Origin: Laccaria trichodermophora
Taxonomy: Eukaryota; Basidiomycota; Agaricomycetes; Agaricales; Hydnangiaceae
Reading direction: 5' to 3'
Length of the DNA: 64,000 nucleotides
Assembly: GCA_018417955.1 (NCBI GenBank)
Contig: JACTVC010000017.1
Span: forward strand, 806,001-870,000
Below are positions 34,387 to 46,182 of the stretch, in pieces. The notes under the pieces are model-generated. The model had not been told where the DNA came from and did no database searches. It saw nothing but the letters and a program-made list of their open reading frames with translations. Made by a program: the position numbers and the translations under genes. The first letter of the stretch is position 1; each line of letters starts with the position of its first letter.

Positions 34387-36252
34387 CGTAGTTCCAAGTT
34401 CGTTCAGGGTGTGTTGTCTCGCCTATCAGCTCCAGGACGCGAGCGGTGTGGGAGACTGGAAAGCGAGACAACTGCCCAATGAATTTAGCGCCGAGTACTG
34501 TGAAGATTGATTAGATAGGTACCCACGGTCGCCTTTTGCCTGAACGGGTTATATCGAAGCCCATCTATTGGTTGCTTGAAAAGAGTAATTCTTGACTTTC
34601 ATGAAGTTTTATGTAAACACTTGGTAAACACATCGTGTTTAGGCTTGGTTTTTCCAACACTATGTATTACCCAAGGCTACTCAGGAGGGCTTAAGAATTG
34701 AACGTAGACAGCCCAACCACAACAGTGAGCACTTACTCGAACGGCAGACTTGTCAGAGTCGTATTGCTCAACTTGAAGTTGAAGGGAGTCGTGAAGTTCA
34801 AGCCAAGTTCAAGCTCAAGCTCAAGTTCAATAATTGTCACTCCTACTTATGTCACGTCAAGCTTCCTTTCTGCAACTTGCCGGCTCCCACAACCGGTCAG
34901 AACAACTGCATGCGAATTGTAATCTACGACAACCTCCTCTCAGTTCCGCCCCATGGAAAACAAAGGTTTTTTAAGACATGGATCAGCCATCAGTTGCACT
35001 GAACGAGTTTTGCGGCTGCCCCAGGGGATTGATGAAGCGTATGAATAGCGTTGCCGCCGAAGCGAAGTGACTTCGGGAATGACACCGCTTCGATGCACTG
35101 GCAGTTCGAGGGAAGTACTATGCCCTATCAGTACTTCGGCAGACCCTCTCAGTCGGCACTTTCCTGATCTCGAACTTTCCACAAAGTGTCTTGCCACAAA
35201 ATTTGAGAGAGGGCTTCCTGGGTATAATCCAACCTGTTTCCGCTTTTTTTTGCCAAAAAAAATGAAGAATTGGTGAAGTTCTGTTTTTTGGCCAGTCACG
35301 GTCTGTCACGTTCATCCGCCAAAAAATGTGACATTTGTGACCGCCGACTGAGAGGGTCTGCCGAAGTACTGATATAGCATAGTACTTAGATACTGGGCAA
35401 TGTTTCCTCGATGTTTCCCGTGGGCCGTGTCCATTACTAGAGGGTCTTTCTGTCACGGAATCTGCCGGTGGGAGCCCTGTTCCGAGTCGTGCGACACACA
35501 AAAAGGTAGCCACACACATCGCGGCCTCTCCTCGCCATTTGCCTCGCGGACATACATCAAATACATCAAGCAACTGTCTCAGGAGGGGTTGAAGCACAAG
35601 GCGTGGAAACTCACTGTTTACGCCCAGCAAACGTCTGGCACTTACATACGCACAACTGCAGAATTGCCGAGACCGCGACACCCGCAATTGAAGTTCTACC
35701 TCCATTTCCACCTTCGATTTGTGCATCTTTCTGGTCATTTTATAGGGAAATAGTGCTGACCCTGCACTCGAATCAACTATTCCTGGATGGATGGCACGAG
35801 GCGCGACGTAAATGTCGATTGTGGAACCGTCTTGGAACCGCCGGACACCTCCCAGCTCGCAGCGCATACACTCTTTGCCCTGTCTGGACCCTGTAGTAGT
35901 GGTCCCAGTGCGTGGGCTCAGTGGCTTCGGCGCGCATCTTCTCTCACTGGGTCGGTTTTTGCCAATGAAAGTAAGTCCATATTTCTCCCCAAATCACAAT
36001 TCAAATTATATAGAATCAACTTTTAAAGTAGAGGGGTGGTAACATGACTGAACATGGCGACGTTCGGTCTGGGATTGGCATTTTGGCCCTTGATACACAT
36101 CTTCTCCCAGCATTAGAAATGATGGACGCACAGCAATGTTTGCAGTCTTAATTCCGGTCCCCCACTTCTTCTAATAAGCTAAATCATGTCAAGGCACTCA
36201 GAGCAGAACCCCTTCTCCGCCCTCGCGCTTCCGATTCCACGTCATTTCAAAC
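34387..36252. other. Between RBR copy A and DUF6533 gene
   Basis: It contains the 275-bp inverted-repeat element at 35113-35387 and a CAAGTTCAAGCT-rich simple stretch at about 34780-34830. Long overlapping frames at 35.1-35.9 kb have no recognisable protein features, and part of one lies inside the inverted-repeat element. The promoters of both flanking genes are here. Confidence 0.4.
35113..35387. mobile_element. MITE-like inverted-repeat element, about 275 bp
   Basis: The ends share an inverted repeat of about 42 bp: AAGTACTATGC, then TATCAGTACTTCGGCAGACC, then CTCTCAGTCGGC. The left arm is at 35113-35154 and the right arm at 35345-35387. Because the outermost bases (AAGTACT) are partly palindromic, the target duplication cannot be separated from the repeat. 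Confidence 0.75.
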
Positions 36253-37779
36253 ATGACACGTACGCTGCTCGGTGAGCTCATAAATTATCTGGCTGTACAA
36301 CGACTTGCTACGGTGCGTATTTACATCTCTATAAAGTCCTCCTTCCCCTCTAACGAAAGGAATACAGTCTTTCGATGGTAAGCCGTATAGGACCATTTGG
36401 AGCTTATAAAGCTGATGAGTCTTCGCAGTTGCGGCGGCGATGTTGTTGGTATACGACTGCTCGCTGACGTTGGGGATGGAGTTCGAGTTTGTGTGGTCGT
36501 CACCATGGGGGTTTATGAAAGTGCTTTATATCGTTCAGCGATACTTGCCTTTCTGTGACACGATTTTTCTCTGTCTGACTCGTGAGTACACGGATACCTC
36601 TCTCTTTACAATACTTTACTACTTTCTGTTTCAGACCAATTGGCGGTAGAAATCGACCCGTATAGTTGCCATATTGTTGAAACGATACGAGGATGTACGC
36701 ATTCTCTCTAGAACGTGGTTGTTTGGCTCATCGAATCATAGGGTTGATGATTTTTGGCTTTACCTTGTCTGAAGGTGTGCATTCTCTTTCATTTTATACT
36801 ACCCGACGTGCCCAATGGTGGATTTTCTTAGTGATATTGACCCTGCGCGCATGGGCAGTATGGGAACGAGATCTACGTCTGGGTGTCTTTCTGTTATCCC
36901 TATTTACGCTCATGACTGTGGCGGAGATATATGTGACGAATTTCTTCCTTCGCAGCCTGCAATGTGTGTCCACCATCTGTCATATTTAACAGTCATCTTA
37001 CCGCAACTGATACCCCATGTCAAGTTAGTACAAAGCCATATCCAGAATATGTCGGTTGCTTTCCCATTAGCGGAAATCGTATCGTGTACTTGGATTGGGT
37101 TGTATTGATGATTTACGAAGGTGGTGAGCATTCATTCTTGACATTGGTGTACGGCATCTGCAACTAATTGTCTCCTAGTAATACTGGTCTTGATGATAAT
37201 TCCTGGAATTGCTGCTTGTAAGAGACATAAATGATTTAGTTTTTTGCTTTCTCATAAGCCGCTCTTTCAGATCGGCGAGGAGGGAATATTGATCTATATC
37301 ACGTCATATATCGTGAAGGTTAGATATTGTATTTCACTGAAAAAGATGTATCTAAATTGCCTTCAAATATAGGTATAATAATGTATATCTACCTTTTTGG
37401 TAAGCGATGATTGGCACGACACATCCACTGTGTGCTAAAGAAGCAATAGGCCTTTCAATAGTCAACGTCTTGGTTGTGTGCGTGCTCGCTGTAAGCCTAT
37501 ACATTGTGTCTTTGTGTGAGAACCAAACTAACCACTGATCTCCTGCAGCCAGAGTATGTCGCGGTTCTTTTCTCGTACGTTTATGTTCTGTCTTTACGTG
37601 CAAAATAACTGATCAAGTCAAGTGTGGAACGTGTACTGCATACACTGTTGACGAGTAGGGTCCTGCTTCATATTCGACAATATATAAAAAGGCAACAACC
37701 ATCGTATACCGATGGTCTTACAGACCTACATGTCGACCTGGATGCTAGCAAACCAGAAAACCGATTTCAACAACGATAG
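36253..37779 (+). CDS. DUF6533 multi-pass membrane protein
   Basis: Basidiomycete seven-transmembrane protein of the DUF6533 family; its biological role is unknown. Exons fit 36253-36312, a 10-nt micro-exon 36368-36377, 36429-36581, 36635-36694, 36742-36774 and 36832 onward. Several more short exons run to a TAG at 37777-37779. The N-terminal part contains NYLAVQRLATSFDVAAAMLL, then YDCSLTLGMEFEFVW, GFMKVLYIVQRYLPFCDTIF and HQLAVEIDPYSCH. Later come ILTLRAWAVWERDLRLGVFL and GNRIVYLDWVVLMIYE. A cytoplasmic tail follows SRVLLHIRQYIKRQ. All of these fit the family. The exon boundary around 36960-36990 is unresolved. No lesion was found, so it is probably functional. Confidence 0.8.
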
Positions 37780-38644
37780 ACAGTATGATACGCTTTATAC
37801 ATTCTGGAATGGACCACACACGCCTATCCAAGTTTCTCAATATTGCACAACTAGTGCAGTGAGACTCAACAAATTAGATCGTGGCGTTGTTACTTTATAA
37901 TGTAGATCAGATAGAAGTAGTTCATCCTGGAAGAACATTTACTTGTCCTCCATAATTCTTGCAACGAAACAGCTTTGATGTCAGTACCTCAAATCCGACC
38001 GTAACCACATCGATTTCAATTGAAGTATGGCCTACAGTCAAAGTAGACCGGGTCGATCAATGTTCTATTCAGAGACGTGATCCCCTCTTCCAAGCCCGGC
38101 CCCAGGTTCCCTAAATTTTCCCAGAATAACCTCAGTTTCAGGAAATCGAGGAAACCATCCGGAATTTCGGGAAAGCGCCGCAAATTCTTGGCAAATTTTC
38201 GAATTGGGTACTTCCTGATCCCTGCCAGCTAATAAAAAAAATGCGTTTCTTGGGCGGGCAATATTTGCCGCTCATAAATTGCATTACTGCTCTCCTCGAG
38301 ACACTCTTCGCCTTCCTCATCCGATATATGAGGGGGCGTCAACATAGTGGCAGGGACACACGTTTCTCGACTCACGTCTCGAGAAACCAAATGATCTGGC
38401 CGAGGAAGTCATTTGATAATGTTGTAATGAAGTATGCATTCGTATCAGTGTCATACCTCTCCTGGGATTCAGCCGACCTCGATGGAGAGTAGATGACTGA
38501 ATGAATTTGTCTAAATTTAGCGGAACAAGTGTTGTTCTTTAGATGAAATACCCACCAACTCGTATCTATTGTCCCTATGCCATTGCACACCTTGATCTGA
38601 GTACCGGTTCTTGAATAAGAAATGTAATTCCCGAAGATAAAGTC
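37780..38644. repeat. Intergenic, with repeat copy R3
   Basis: 38225-38445 matches R1 and R2 (ACTGCTCTCCT, ACACTCTTCG, GTGGCAGGGACACA, GAGAAACCA). It is followed by the same ACCTCTCCTGG unit seen in R2. No gene is seen at 37.8-38.2 kb. Confidence 0.6.
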
Positions 38645-39007
38645 TTACAGATGTTGATAGTCTAACCTCTCCTGGGATTCCGCTGGCGGAGAGTAGATGG
38701 CTGAATGTTGTTTAAGCCTTAAGTAAAACATGTGTTGTTCTCTAGACAACTTGAACCTACTCACCGACTCGTGTCGATTGTGCCTATGCCGTGATACACT
38801 TTGATTTAAGTACCAGTTCTTAAACGAGACACGTAAAGCTGGAGATAGAATCTTACAAATATTGATAGAGACGCGATTATAGCCGCCTCCAACATTATTG
38901 AACTCTCCACCAGAGATAACGGGCATTGAAGATCCTTGAAAAATTGACGGCCTGACGTTCAAATTGTCCGGGTTAGCGATGATGGCTCCGCATGTTGGTG
39001 ATGACAT
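38645..39007 (-). pseudogene. NVG-motif gene fragment, segment B
   Basis: Paralogue of 29436-29805. It reads IIANPDNLNVRPSIFQGSSM, then PVISGGEFNNVGGGYNRVSI, then a long retained-intron-like stretch. Here the exon and the downstream repeat are contiguous, with no 1.4-kb element between them. Confidence 0.5.
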
Positions 39008-41400
39008 ACATACCCATCCTTACCCATCGTTCACATTCGCTTGTCCTGGTAAATCTCCTTCCATTTGAGCCAAGAAGTCCACTTTGCGCTTCCTCGAGCT
39101 TGTTGAAGTTCAAATTGTAACTTACCCAAGTTCCGCAGCTTCGCATAGCGACTTCAGAGCTTCACTTCCCACATATGCAGTGCATATTTTGCGCTGGGCG
39201 GATTGCGAGTTCCGTCAAGGACACGGTCTGCAGACGAAAAGGTGTTATTGTGTGACCAACGTGTGACGTTGCAATCGCCAGTCACACTTGCATGGCTTCG
39301 CCGTAGGATGATGTTACTTTGGTCTTACTTACCCAAGTCTTACCAGTGACTTGCCAGCTGTGCCTTCTCGACCTACTGTGATTGCGCACTTGCTTGGGAA
39401 CCGCGCAACTATATTCAAGCACTCATCGCCTAAACCAATACCAGCATCACCCCAGACCTGCCCCAGACAGATCTTGCTTCCAAACCCACACAAAACAGCC
39501 GAAAATGGCGGGGGAGAAATTTCAACACTCTGAGGAGCCGAGGAACACCTAGCTGTATAGCGTGGAAGACATTCGACTCGGAATTGACTGAAGGGGAAAC
39601 GGAGGCGAGATACTTAGTGTGGGATTGCCTCTTAGCTTTGTTCGAGTGAGTGCATGGGTTTGGTGCATATCGGTGACGAGTACTTATTCTGGTTCATGTG
39701 TTGTTCATCAGTTGGCTATACATATCACCACTGGATCTTGCGAAAGGAGGGCTGGCTGAGCTATACAGTCACGATGCCAAATACTACGCCAACGCCGTAG
39801 AAAGGACGCGTACGTGCCCCCTGCATCTTAGTCCCTCCTCCGTCTCTGACCTGCCCCTCTAGAAGCCGTGATCTACACTTCTTGCGCCGTAATTGTCGAA
39901 ATATGGCAGGGCTCGATCACTACTAGTTAACTTTCTCGAACATGGCGTTACGCTGGAGAACCCACTAGAAATACGTACCCATGAGGCATAGGACACTGCG
40001 TAGCGGGAGGAGACGCCGAAAGGGTCTAAGGTTCGTTTTGCTGCCCCCTCTTCCCAGTTCTAACCAAACCATATCGCTTGCACAGATTCATGTCTACTTA
40101 TACTCCGATCCGCTAGCGTCTAGGTACTCCTGCCCTCTTCCCTTTCCCTTCTAAACTCATCCGTCCCTCTCTTCACAGATGTGGGTCCATTAAACGTCCT
40201 CTACTAGCCTCCCTTTGAGCTTCGGACCCTTCAAACTCACGTTTATCGTACCATACGAATCCGTCCCAGCTTCAGGGGAAAGATGTCACTCATATCCCAC
40301 ACGGCAATGTAACATGGACGACCGAGTTCATGGGTTTGTGAAAGAGAATGTGTGGAAATGTGGCAGTTTGAGGTCCTTTTGCACGCCTATAGGTACTTGA
40401 GATGAGATGACGATGCTATCGGAAGGGTTGGTCACACCTTTGCTTCAGACCCGACCACGACATCTTTACTCAAAACAACATCCTTCTCCCGGCAGCTCAA
40501 TTTGCCCATCGCCCACCAACGGAGCCGTCCCCTGACTCGTTCAGGTCAGCATTCATAGATGTTTCTCACAGATTGCACAACTCCCTGTCCTTGCACCTCT
40601 CCCAGTCCGTCCCGTCTTCAGATTTCAGTCCATCATCGCGATTCGGAACTCTGCCGCTAATGCCTCAGCGTCAGACGACGAGCTCACACTTCCTTTTCCA
40701 CGGTTCTCTATCAACGTCCCTTTATTGACAGCGAGTGCTCCATCTCCGCGTCCCTCGTGCAACCATTCAAGAAATCGATGGAACGACCCATACCTCTCTC
40801 CCCATCTTCGTCGGAAGAGTCGTTCTACGAAATCTTTGAAGGCAAATCTGATTCAGGATGATCCACCAGAGCATTCTCCAAAATTCTCACCTTCCCCTCT
40901 CCCCTCCCACCACACAAAACCCCTCATATCCCGAATCTATCTTCGTTACTCGTTACACAATCCATCCACTAATACGCCCTCTTACACCATCTTCCACTTC
41001 CTCACTCTCCCCTGCCTTCCCTCCCTGCTGGAAAATGGCAAAACAGAAGAAGCCTCTTATCAAACTACCCACCACCAACCATCCTAACGTTCGTCCGCTC
41101 CTTGTCTGTCTTACGCCCAGATCGGAGTGGTCGTTCTCGACGACTGGCTCGACCCGCGAGGAACATGAACGACGTGGTCCTTCCACCAAGTTGAGGTTGT
41201 ACTTTGGAAATATTGAGGTCTATCGAACGCCGACGTCGACGAGGAGCCCCAGTCTTCATATACGATCAGGAAAAAAGAGGCCCCGCGGATATGGGCATGG
41301 ACGGAGTCCGCCATCATTATCGGTAATGGCTATGGGAAAGGCGTGAGGAGAAAGGGAGTGTTACGTCTACGGTTAGTGAGGCGGGGAGCGTTGAATTGCA
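39008..41400. other. Segment B of the duplication: decayed coding sequence
   Basis: It is colinear with 29.8-32.4 kb but more eroded. For example, AGATGTGGGTCCATTAAACG at about 40178 matches AGATGTGGACCCACCAAACG at about 31027. No intact gene is present. Confidence 0.5.
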
Positions 41401-41559
41401 CTAGCAGTGGGTTGAGGAGGAAGCATATCCCCATGGAGATCTTTTTGAGGGGTGGGGTTTGAGCTGGGCTTTCTGTCCGTTTTCTTTACCCCTGGACATT
41501 TTCAATCTCTTCTTTGCTTGCTTACTTGTTTTCGTTGTATCTCTATCCATTCTTTGATG

Positions 41560-41773
41560 ACCTTCCCTCCCGAACTCTCCCCTCAACAACCTACACCACA
41601 AACCCCGCCCAAACATCCCCCTGAAAACACGCTGTATACCTCACCTCCGGAATGTGCGTCAAATATGCATCATTCCACACCCTCCCCATCATGTTCAGAA
41701 AAACGGCTTCGTATTGCTTGTCTTCTGCGCTGCTCATCCAGAGACGCCCGGGGGCAACTATTTCTAACCGCAC
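41560..41773 (-). pseudogene. GT61 C-terminal fragment
   Basis: A minus-strand fragment reads VWNDAYLTHIPEVRYTACFQ and, in another frame, MFGRGLWCRLLRGEFGRE. It matches the last exon of the GT61 gene at the window start (VWNDTYFTREPEVRYPECFQ). Frameshifts and missing upstream exons make it a relic. Confidence 0.7.
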
Positions 41774-41976
41774 CGGAGCTTGCTCCTTTTAAAAATCGGT
41801 GTTTAACACCCTGCAAATCAACGCTTTATGTATGTATTTACAAAACCATCACCGACCCTTTCAACCTTTTCCCCAGGTGGTTATTTACTATACCAAAAAA
41901 AGCACGCAGATACGTTGACCACGCTGCGGATGATGCCGAGAGAGAGGTACCAAAAAAATAATGACAGTATACAGCT

Positions 41977-43557
41977 CTAGAAGCGGTTGCGTGAACACCG
42001 AACACATACAAGAAGAGAACAATTTCTGCAAATCTGAAAATAGGTGGAACGGTTAGCCACAAGATGAAGCCAAAAGTCGAGCACCATACCAGCAGATATT
42101 GAGGAAGATTGAAGAAACACCCTTCACAACGACCTCCGCCCTGTCGGAACAGCCAGTTATGCGCGACACAATCATGGTTGTCTCGAAGCTCCTGCCTTCT
42201 TTCCTCAACCCTTTGTTCGAATACTGCAGGCTGAGCCGCTCGGAACCTAGCGCCGAGCTCGTTTTCAGCTTGGCGCCTTGCCCTCGCCAACAGACGGTCA
42301 TCATCCCACTGCTTGCAGTCACACTCTTTCCACCGAACGGCGCAGAGATAGCAGAACTCGGCGCGGCATCGGCAGGTCATATGATAACACCCTTGTTCCA
42401 GCTCTACGATAGCATTGCATCCAGGGCATGTCTGCCAAAGCTCACTAGAGGCCAACTCCCGTAACTCTTGAGTGAGCTGCGCGGCCGGGTCCTCTTTACA
42501 TGCCTCGTTTGGGTGGCCAGGTTGTTTACAAGTAACACAAGTGACACCGCGACATTTTGGGCAAGGCAATGTCGACGCTGCTGCGACGCCCTCGGAGGAC
42601 CCAAGGAAGGCAGAGCAGGTTGGTACAGCACAATAAATCCGCCTTTGCGAGGGAGTGCCGAACTCCCTGGATTTGGCAGTGAAAAGGGTCTGCAGCCGGG
42701 AGGATACGAATGTCGTGATGTTCTCGGGCGGGATGGGTTGTTGGCAACATCGTAAAGGGTACAGGGATTCGTCGCGAGTGAAAGTATCAACGAGGTCTAT
42801 GACACAACCTCTGCAGTAGAAGTGGTCGCAGGGTGTGTGTAAGCTGTCCCGCACTCTGATCTGATCCCCACAAATCGTACAGGAAATTCTAGAGGCCAGA
42901 AAACATGAGGTTCGACGCCAATGGGCGAGAGAATAAATTACCGTTTGTATCCGTCAACACTGGGCCCCGCAGACAATGCCTTGGAAGCATATTTGGAGGT
43001 GGCTGCTGTGGTGGCGGTTCGCCTCTCAGCCGCGGCTTTTCCTTTGCCTGGAGTTGGGCTTGTTGCCATCGCATCTCTGGAAGGATTGGCGTCAGCAAAA
43101 AGTCCAACAAAGGTAATGATAGAGAGTACTGAGAAGAGAAAGGGTCGACAGAAAAGTTGGAATCTTCAAGCTGCTTTTGTGCGGCAGTAGGCTTGGGTAA
43201 GGTACGTCCACTTGACAGCAGCTCGGCTGCACGATGGTCATCCGCCGCTGCCTGTTCCACGATAGAAAAAGCTTGTAAAATGTTTTGGTCAGTTTCAATA
43301 GCGCTGCCGATACTCTTTGCCAGCTTAGCATCCTCCAGAAATGCGAGCCAGTCACTCAGTTGCTCCCTCTGGTATTGAAACGCTAACTCCTCATCGGAGC
43401 GTGGGGCGTCAGCTCGACCTTTGCCTTTGCGCGATTGAGTGAATTCGTCGAGATCCTGACGAGCGAGCTGGGCTATGAGGAGGGTCGTCTCGAGATCTTC
43501 AAAATAGATTGATTGTTGCTGGTCAAAGAGCGGAAGCGACGGCTCAGAGAGCGACAT
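41977..43557 (-). CDS. RBR-type E3 ubiquitin ligase, copy B
   Basis: Paralogue of the gene at 32814-34386 with the same exon structure: 43557-43130, 43076-42942, 42888-42090 and 42033-41977, totalling 1419 nt (472 residues) in frame. RING1 is ISCTICGDQIRV with CDHFYCRGCV. IBR has YCAVPTC, CPKC and CVTCKQPGH. RING2 has CPGCNAIVELEQGCYHMTC with the expected catalytic Cys, then FCYLC. The short last exon gives ICRNCSLLVCVRC, so the Cys-rich tail is conserved between copies. The linker between the N-terminal helical region and RING1 differs (Ala/Lys-rich PTPGKGKAAAERR here). Both copies appear intact, which suggests that both are maintained. Confidence 0.85.
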
Positions 43558-44428
43558 TGTTTAAATGTAGGTATGATAGGATGGACTGTCTCGCAATTCA
43601 GCCTCGATGTGCCGTTGGAATCGATGTGGGAGCCTGGAAAGCGAGACAAGTGCCCAGAGAATCCATGGAGAGCGTCTGAGCCTTTTATACGTGCAGTTAG
43701 ACGCTGGGCGCAGCGCCCGCAATCGATCGGACGAACCTGACGGATATCGAAGGCCATCCATTGGCTTTTGGAAGCTTAATTTCTTTTGGTGTTAACCCAA
43801 TGTTTGTAACAACCACTGGCAGTTCCGCAGCCCGCCAACAGCCCGCTTCTGAGGAGTGTGAATTATACGTTGCTTGAAGTACCACATGAGGTCAGTTTGA
43901 GGCGGTATTTAGATGGGATAGGTGAAGCAGAAAGTCTCTCGAGAAGTTTTGTGCCTCGCTTTGACACGTTGCCGCCCAGCCAACCTAAAGAGCGAGCAGA
44001 CATGCCTAAACAGTGAAAGGAAGCTCGTCTTCTGGCCGAAGAATACCCCTCACCCTGACAGTTGATGCGCCCAAAAGAAAAGGACTTTACGCTGGAATCA
44101 AGCCAACTAATCCCAGGAGCTGTTCATGTTGTGCCAATAGCCTTCATTGTTTGTCGGTCCTCGGATGCTAACGATAATTATCAGAAGGGCGACGAGGCAG
44201 GACGGGCGCTGAGAATAAGCCGCTAACATATGCAAAGCCGATTGGTATTGCCTTTGACGTGCCAGTTGAATTTATGCAACGGTACTAATGACAAGTGATG
44301 TGGGACAGAAGTGCGCCATTTCGTGCATCTGCAATATGGCCCTATGTCATTAACCGTCTGGTAGAATGGTTAGAGTGTATTTTACGACAAAAGACAGGGT
44401 ACTCACGATGTAGACCTCCCGACGTCGT
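43558..44428. other. Intergenic, no supported gene
   Basis: It holds the promoter side of RBR copy B. Short frames on both strands have no recognisable content. Confidence 0.4.
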
Positions 44429-44877
44429 CTATTTCTTTGCTTTTGTCTCCTTCGATTTGGCCTCCGCTGGCGTCGCCTGCATGCTATCCGGTTTCAAGTC
44501 GTCCATCCATGTTACATCCTCCAAGTCCGCACCAAACTCCTCAAACTTCCTGTTGAACCTCCCCAACCTGTCAGTTGACCCGGTCTCCTCCTCCACTGAC
44601 CTGTCACCATCTTATAGATGGGAGATGGGATTGTTCGTCGTATCGCGTATCAAACGAACTAACGATCTTGGCGACGTCGTCCAGTGCGTAAATCATATCA
44701 TGTCCCGTCAGACCGAATGACTTTCTGTGGAAACTTGGGCACCACTGGGTTAGGTAGCACTGGTGGCCGACGTTTCCAGACGTGCGTGCGGCCATATGGT
44801 GAGTTGGATGCACCCCTACATTGCCGTGGTATCCAATTTGCGTTGAGGATTTGAGAAGAGGAGGAAATCGCCAACAT
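44429..44877 (-). pseudogene. Mitochondrial ribosomal protein bL31m-like, broken
   Basis: Minus-strand text from ATG 44877 reads MLAISSSSQILNANWIPRQC, then VWKRRPPVLPNPVVPKFPQK and VIRSDGT. After a stop and a frame change it continues FTHWTTSPRSLVRLIRDTTN, ends a block at NPISHL with TAA, and resumes with LGRFNRKFEEFGADLEDVTW to a Lys-rich end (TAG 44429-44431). The order (KFP-x-KV-x-SDG, a R-x-x-x-D-x-x-NNP block, then a GRFNRKF block) matches fungal bL31m (yeast Mrpl36). The TGA near 44695, the frame change beside it and the TAA make this a pseudogene. A functional copy would be expected elsewhere. Confidence 0.65.
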
Positions 44878-45190
44878 CTTCAAATGTAGAACAGGCGACT
44901 TGGACCGTCGACGACGAACATTGCAGCAGAAAATCAGGTGTTTGTGCGACGGCATTGAAGCCAAACAAATGATGACCATCTTGAGTCCATCTCAAATGTT
45001 ATCCCGCCTGCCGTCACCTAGAGCTACAATCAATCCCAACTCAAGTTGAAGAAGTCTTTTCCGAAGCAAGTTCAAGCGGGTACTTCATTCCATCTTATAC
45101 AATATATAACTTGAGGCTTTGGGAGGACGTCTTGGCAGGCCTTGTACTAGGCTTGAATCCGGGTCTCAAGCCCTTGCCTACGACAACTAC
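44878..45190. other. Intergenic
   Basis: Divergent upstream region between the bL31m-like relic and the F-box gene. No motif beyond a CAAGTTCAAGC simple stretch. Confidence 0.4.
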
Positions 45191-46182
45191 ATGGCTCAGG
45201 CCTTATTTTTGATGACGCGCACAACTCTACCATTAGAGTTAATTGAAGTGATCGTGGTTGATCTGGCCTTACAAAACGACACCACCGCACTGAAGACATG
45301 CGCTTTAACCTGCGGATTCCTGAATTTTTGCAGTCGGAAGCACCTATTCTTCGCCATACATGTGGGCGCCTTCTCAAGCCTGGAAGGTTGCCCCGGAGGC
45401 ACGCCTGGCATAGAACAGCTAGTTTCTTTGTTAGATCACAGTCCAGAGATTGCCGATTGCATCAAAGAAAGTTCTCCTACAAGCCTTGGCCCGGGGACTA
45501 CGGGGACCAAACCGCACCCGTCGTCTTGAAACGCCTCACAAAAGTTCGGTCTTTAACCCTAGTTAGATTCAGGCCATGGAAGGATGTACCGGTACGACTT
45601 CAGGAAGCAATGACCCACCTGATCCAACTGCCGACGAAACTAGTCCTCCAATCGTGCCACAACATTCCCATAGCTGTCTTCATGTCCTGTCCCAATCTCA
45701 CTCAATTGGAGCTGGAAGACGTGGAGCTGCAGGATACAGATGACCTCATGAACTTGGTTCCGAACCAAGTTCCACACAACCCCCCTCGCATAAAAAAGTT
45801 TTCCTTTTCGAATGAGAGTCCCGCATCACTGGAAAAGCTGCTTCAGGCCAAAAGACCCGATTCTCTTCCCTTTTTCAATTTCAACAACCTTCTTCACCTG
45901 TCCGTTAACCCCTACGGTGATATAGGGAATTTGGCAGAGACGATATTAAAGGAGACGAAACAACTTATGTACCTCCCTTACTTGTCAAGGTCAGCACCGA
46001 TACCTAGATCCCAAAGCCCCTCTTATGCTGACAGGCCTTTTGTAATAAAGTTAAAGGGCCATTGACAGTTACTGGAACGAGCCAAATCATACACCCTCAG
46101 CATTCAGCAACCCTCAAATGCCTTAATGTCAAACCCATCCTCAGCGACATGAGCTCCAGGGCATTCAGTAGATACTCAGTGG
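45191..46182 (+). pseudogene. F-box/LRR protein gene, first part
   Basis: ATG 45191 begins MAQALFLMTRTTLPLELIEV, an F-box-like start, followed by TALKTCALTCGFLNFCSRKH. The frame shifts near 45465-45475 in an A-rich stretch. Coding then continues (PVVLKRLTKVRSLTLVRFRP, CPNLTQLELEDVELQ) as leucine-rich-repeat-like sequence. A 59-nt intron (46042-46100, GTAATA...CTCAG) leads into HSATLKCLNVKPILSDMSS. Coding stops at the KDZ insertion. F-box proteins recruit substrates to SCF ubiquitin ligases. This one is dead through the frameshift and two insertions. Confidence 0.7.
46175..46182. repeat. Left candidate target duplication of 14.6-kb KDZ element
   Basis: CTCAGTGG here and CTCAGCGG at 60757-60764 differ by one base. 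Joining them restores the F-box frame: codon phase is equal on both sides. The right terminal repeat match begins about 30 bp inside this point, so the boundary is provisional. Confidence 0.5.

Noticed and set aside
35118..35867. Minus-strand frame of 249 codons
   Set aside because: It runs through the inverted-repeat element and has no recognisable motif, splice support or homologue pattern.
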